Source: Clostridiales bacterium (GTDB taxonomy: Bacteria > Bacillota > Clostridia > Oscillospirales > Acutalibacteraceae). Taken from it: a DNA stretch of 6,816 bases. Positions 5,713-6,816 of the stretch are shown piece by piece. How positions within the stretch are numbered: position 1 is the stretch's first letter; each line of letters opens with the position of its first letter. The notes under the pieces were generated by a model. The model was not told where the DNA came from, made no database searches, and saw only the letters and a program-made list of their open reading frames with translations. Both the position numbers and the translations under genes were made by a program. The DNA lies in NCBI GenBank assembly GCA_022791355.1, contig JAAVYX010000167.1, forward strand, positions 1 through 6,816. The letters are read 5' to 3'.

Positions 5713-5859
5713 TTTAGCTCACCGCTGGTCTTACGGCGTTTTACGGGTGGTAAATCCACGCATACAAGTCGGATGCAGCCGCCCTTGAGGACGGCCGCCA
5801 GGTAGCTGCTCTGTCGAGCGGCCCGCATAGCCGGCAACGAAGACAACGCAGCCGGCAGG

Positions 5860-5933
5860 GGCTTCCCCTGTAAAACCGTATATTGCCCATTGGAGATAGA
5901 TGCTATCAATAAAGCTATAAACAGGGGGAAGCC
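5860..5933 (+). promoter_or_regulatory. Inverted repeat that includes the bioD ribosome binding site
   Basis: GGCTTCCCCTGT (5860-5871) pairs with ACAGGGGGAAGCC (5921-5933), with one bulged G. The right arm contains AGGGGG (5923-5928), the best ribosome binding site for bioD, 11 nt before its ATG. In an RNA starting upstream, the stem would hide this site. The enclosed 49 nt hold a small hairpin, GATAG-atg-CTATC (5895-5907). It is either a translational control stem or simply an inverted repeat near the end of the inserted element. Confidence 0.45.
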
Positions 5934-5939
5934 GAAGGT

Positions 5940-6605
5940 ATGAACGAAAGAACAGGCAAAGGAATTTTTGTAACCGCCACCGGCACCGACGTGGGCAAGA
6001 CCTACGTCTCGGCCCGCATCGTCCGATACCTGCGGCAGCGGGGGGTCCGGGCCGGCTACTTTAAGGCGGCCCTCAGCGGGGCGGAGGAGCGGGACGGCCG
6101 CCTCATTCCCGGCGACGCGGCATACGTCTGCCGGCAGGGCGGCCTTTCCGCCGACCCGGCCGGACTGGTTCCTTTTGTCTACCGCGCCCCTCTGTCCCCC
6201 CACCTGGCCGCCCGGCTGGAAAACCGGCCGGTCTCCATGGAGGAAATCCGGGCGGCCTTGCGGCGCGCCGCGGCAAGCTATGACTTTGTAGTGGCCGAAG
6301 GGAGCGGGGGAATCGTCTGCCCCCTGCGGTATGAGCAGGGACGGCCGGAGCGGACCGTCCTGCTCGCCGACGTCATCCGCATGACCGGATTTCCCCTGCT
6401 CATTGTGGCCGACGCGGGATTGGGGACCATCAATCATACCGTACTCACCGCCGCTTACGCCCGGTCTCAGGGCCTATTCTTGCGGGGAGTGGTCCTGAAC
6501 CGCTTCCGGCCGGGAGACCTTATGCATGAGGACAACCGCAAAATGATAGAGGATCTCGCCGGCCTGCCGGTCTTGGCCTGTCTACCGTCGGAAGAAAAGG
6601 AATAA
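5940..6605 (+). CDS. bioD: ATP-dependent dethiobiotin synthetase
   Basis: BioD closes the ureido ring of 7,8-diaminopelargonate with CO2 and ATP to make dethiobiotin, the BioB substrate. The 221-residue product matches the usual length of about 225. Visible motifs are the P-loop TATGTDVGKT (12-21), FKAALSG (41-47, equivalent to the E. coli Lys37 region), APLSPHLAAR (83-92), AEGSGGIVCPL (119-129), VADAGLGTINHT (156-167) and VVLNRF (184-189). The start ATG 5940 gives MNERTGKGIFVT, the normal N-terminus plus a few residues. The ribosome binding site AGGGGG (5923-5928) lies within the upstream insert. It is separated from bioB by 491 bp, although I infer the two originally overlapped. Expression now depends on read-through of the insert or on a promoter inside it. 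Confidence 0.95.
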   Translation: MNERTGKGIFVTATGTDVGKTYVSARIVRYLRQRGVRAGYFKAALSGAEERDGRLIPGDAAYVCRQGGLSADPAGLVPFVYRAPLSPHLAARLENRPVSMEEIRAALRRAAASYDFVVAEGSGGIVCPLRYEQGRPERTVLLADVIRMTGFPLLIVADAGLGTINHTVLTAAYARSQGLFLRGVVLNRFRPGDLMHEDNRKMIEDLAGLPVLACLPSEEKE

Positions 6606-6673
6606 ATGAGCCTTAACGTCCGTTTTAAAAGCGCAGTTCATCGTTACCTGTGCAATACCTTATAAACGGCGGT

Positions 6674-6691
6674 AAACCTCTCGCTAAACTA
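6674..6691. repeat. Single relative of the 128-204 repeat
   Basis: AAACCTCTCGCTAAACTA matches 132-149 at 16 of 18 positions, and the flanking GGCG-like bases are similar. Both copies lie just past the 3' end of a gene (ttcA-like, bioD), but in opposite orientation relative to that gene, so this is not a shared terminator. Confidence 0.4.
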
Positions 6692-6768
6692 GGGGCAGTT
6701 TGAAAAATCGGAATTGCCGTCATATTCTATATTCTACACATAAGGGGGTCCACTGCGTCAAAAATGCT

Positions 6769-6799
6769 GGGAATACACAAAGTATTCCCGCGCTTTTTT
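6769..6799. terminator. Intrinsic terminator after bioD, possibly bidirectional
   Basis: GGGAATAC (6769-6776) and GTATTCCC (6782-6789) form a perfect 8-bp stem with loop ACAAA, followed by GCGC and T6 (6794-6799). A5 at 6760-6764 on the other side allows termination on the minus strand too, so a convergent gene may lie just beyond the window. It lies 164 bp after the bioD stop, closing the bioY-bioB-bioD unit. Confidence 0.75.
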
Positions 6800-6816
6800 C
6801 CTTGTGGCCACTCGTC

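Larger units (their letters stand above)
5453..5938. mobile_element. Putative 486-bp inserted element between bioB and bioD
   Basis: The segment lies between two TATGAACGA copies. Deleting it with one copy restores a bioB-bioD ATGA overlap, the usual layout of coupled operon genes. Contents in order are: GCGTATA repeats (5453, 5478, 5490); an 11-bp stem with a 7-nt loop (5530-5558); an 8-bp stem GGTCGCCC/GGGCGACC (5567-5587); three tandem 11-mers GGGAACTRGCA (5603-5635); a GAAA-tetraloop hairpin (5652-5665); a 7-bp stem (5669-5685); and an inverted repeat near the right end (5860-5871 with 5921-5933). On the minus strand two small ORFs overlap by ATGA (39 codons 5828-5709, then 61 codons 5712-5527). 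It has no recognisable transposase and no clear terminal inverted repeats. It could be a non-autonomous element, a structured-RNA element or a decayed gene remnant. Confidence 0.5.

Noticed and set aside
5709..6437. Long minus-strand open frame of 242 codons antisense to bioD
   Set aside because: Most of it is the shadow of bioD, whose motifs are unambiguous; only the last 39 codons lie in the insert and are discussed there.
6606..6665. 19-codon ORF directly after the bioD stop (ATG at 6606)
   Set aside because: Very short, no ribosome binding site at suitable spacing, no recognisable content.

Overview
The window looks like chromosomal DNA of a fairly GC-rich, anaerobic Gram-positive bacterium of the Clostridia, probably an Oscillospiraceae-type gut organism. 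The reasons are strong GGAGG-type ribosome binding sites, sigma-A promoters, a BirA with an N-terminal DNA-binding domain, a BioY biotin importer, and a biotin synthase with the cysteine pattern of obligate anaerobes. The taxon is inferred from these traits, not from a search.

Layout. 1-205: repeat-rich DNA with a perfect 28-bp palindrome and a 43-bp tandem repeat. 206-919 (-): a TtcA-like tRNA thiolation PP-loop protein. 920-1209: divergent promoters, including a near-consensus promoter for 1210-2057 (+), the ribosomal protein pair rplM-rpsI. This pair ends at a strong, apparently bidirectional terminator (2069-2108). 2106-2228 (-): a previously unlisted candidate 40-residue membrane microprotein. 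2229-2441: a divergent control region with a clear BirA operator. 2442-3419 (+): birA. 3420-3892: a long spacer with no recognisable gene except one 28-codon ORF with a good ribosome binding site. 3893-4477 bioY, 4480-5448 bioB and 5940-6605 bioD (all +) form a biotin operon, closed by a terminator at 6769-6799.

How the genes work together. BioY brings in biotin, BioD makes dethiobiotin, BioB inserts sulfur to give biotin, and BirA attaches biotin to carboxylases while sensing biotin status and binding DNA. The only clear BirA operator lies at birA itself, which suggests autoregulation. None is visible before bioY.

The most unusual feature is the 486 bp between bioB and bioD. It is flanked by a 9-bp direct repeat (TATGAACGA). 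Removing the insert and one repeat copy rebuilds a textbook ATGA overlap between the bioB stop and the bioD start. This argues that an element inserted exactly at the bioD start codon, left the start codon duplicated, and now supplies the bioD ribosome binding site, partly within an inverted repeat. The insert is rich in hairpins, carries a triplicated 11-mer, and has two small overlapping minus-strand ORFs.
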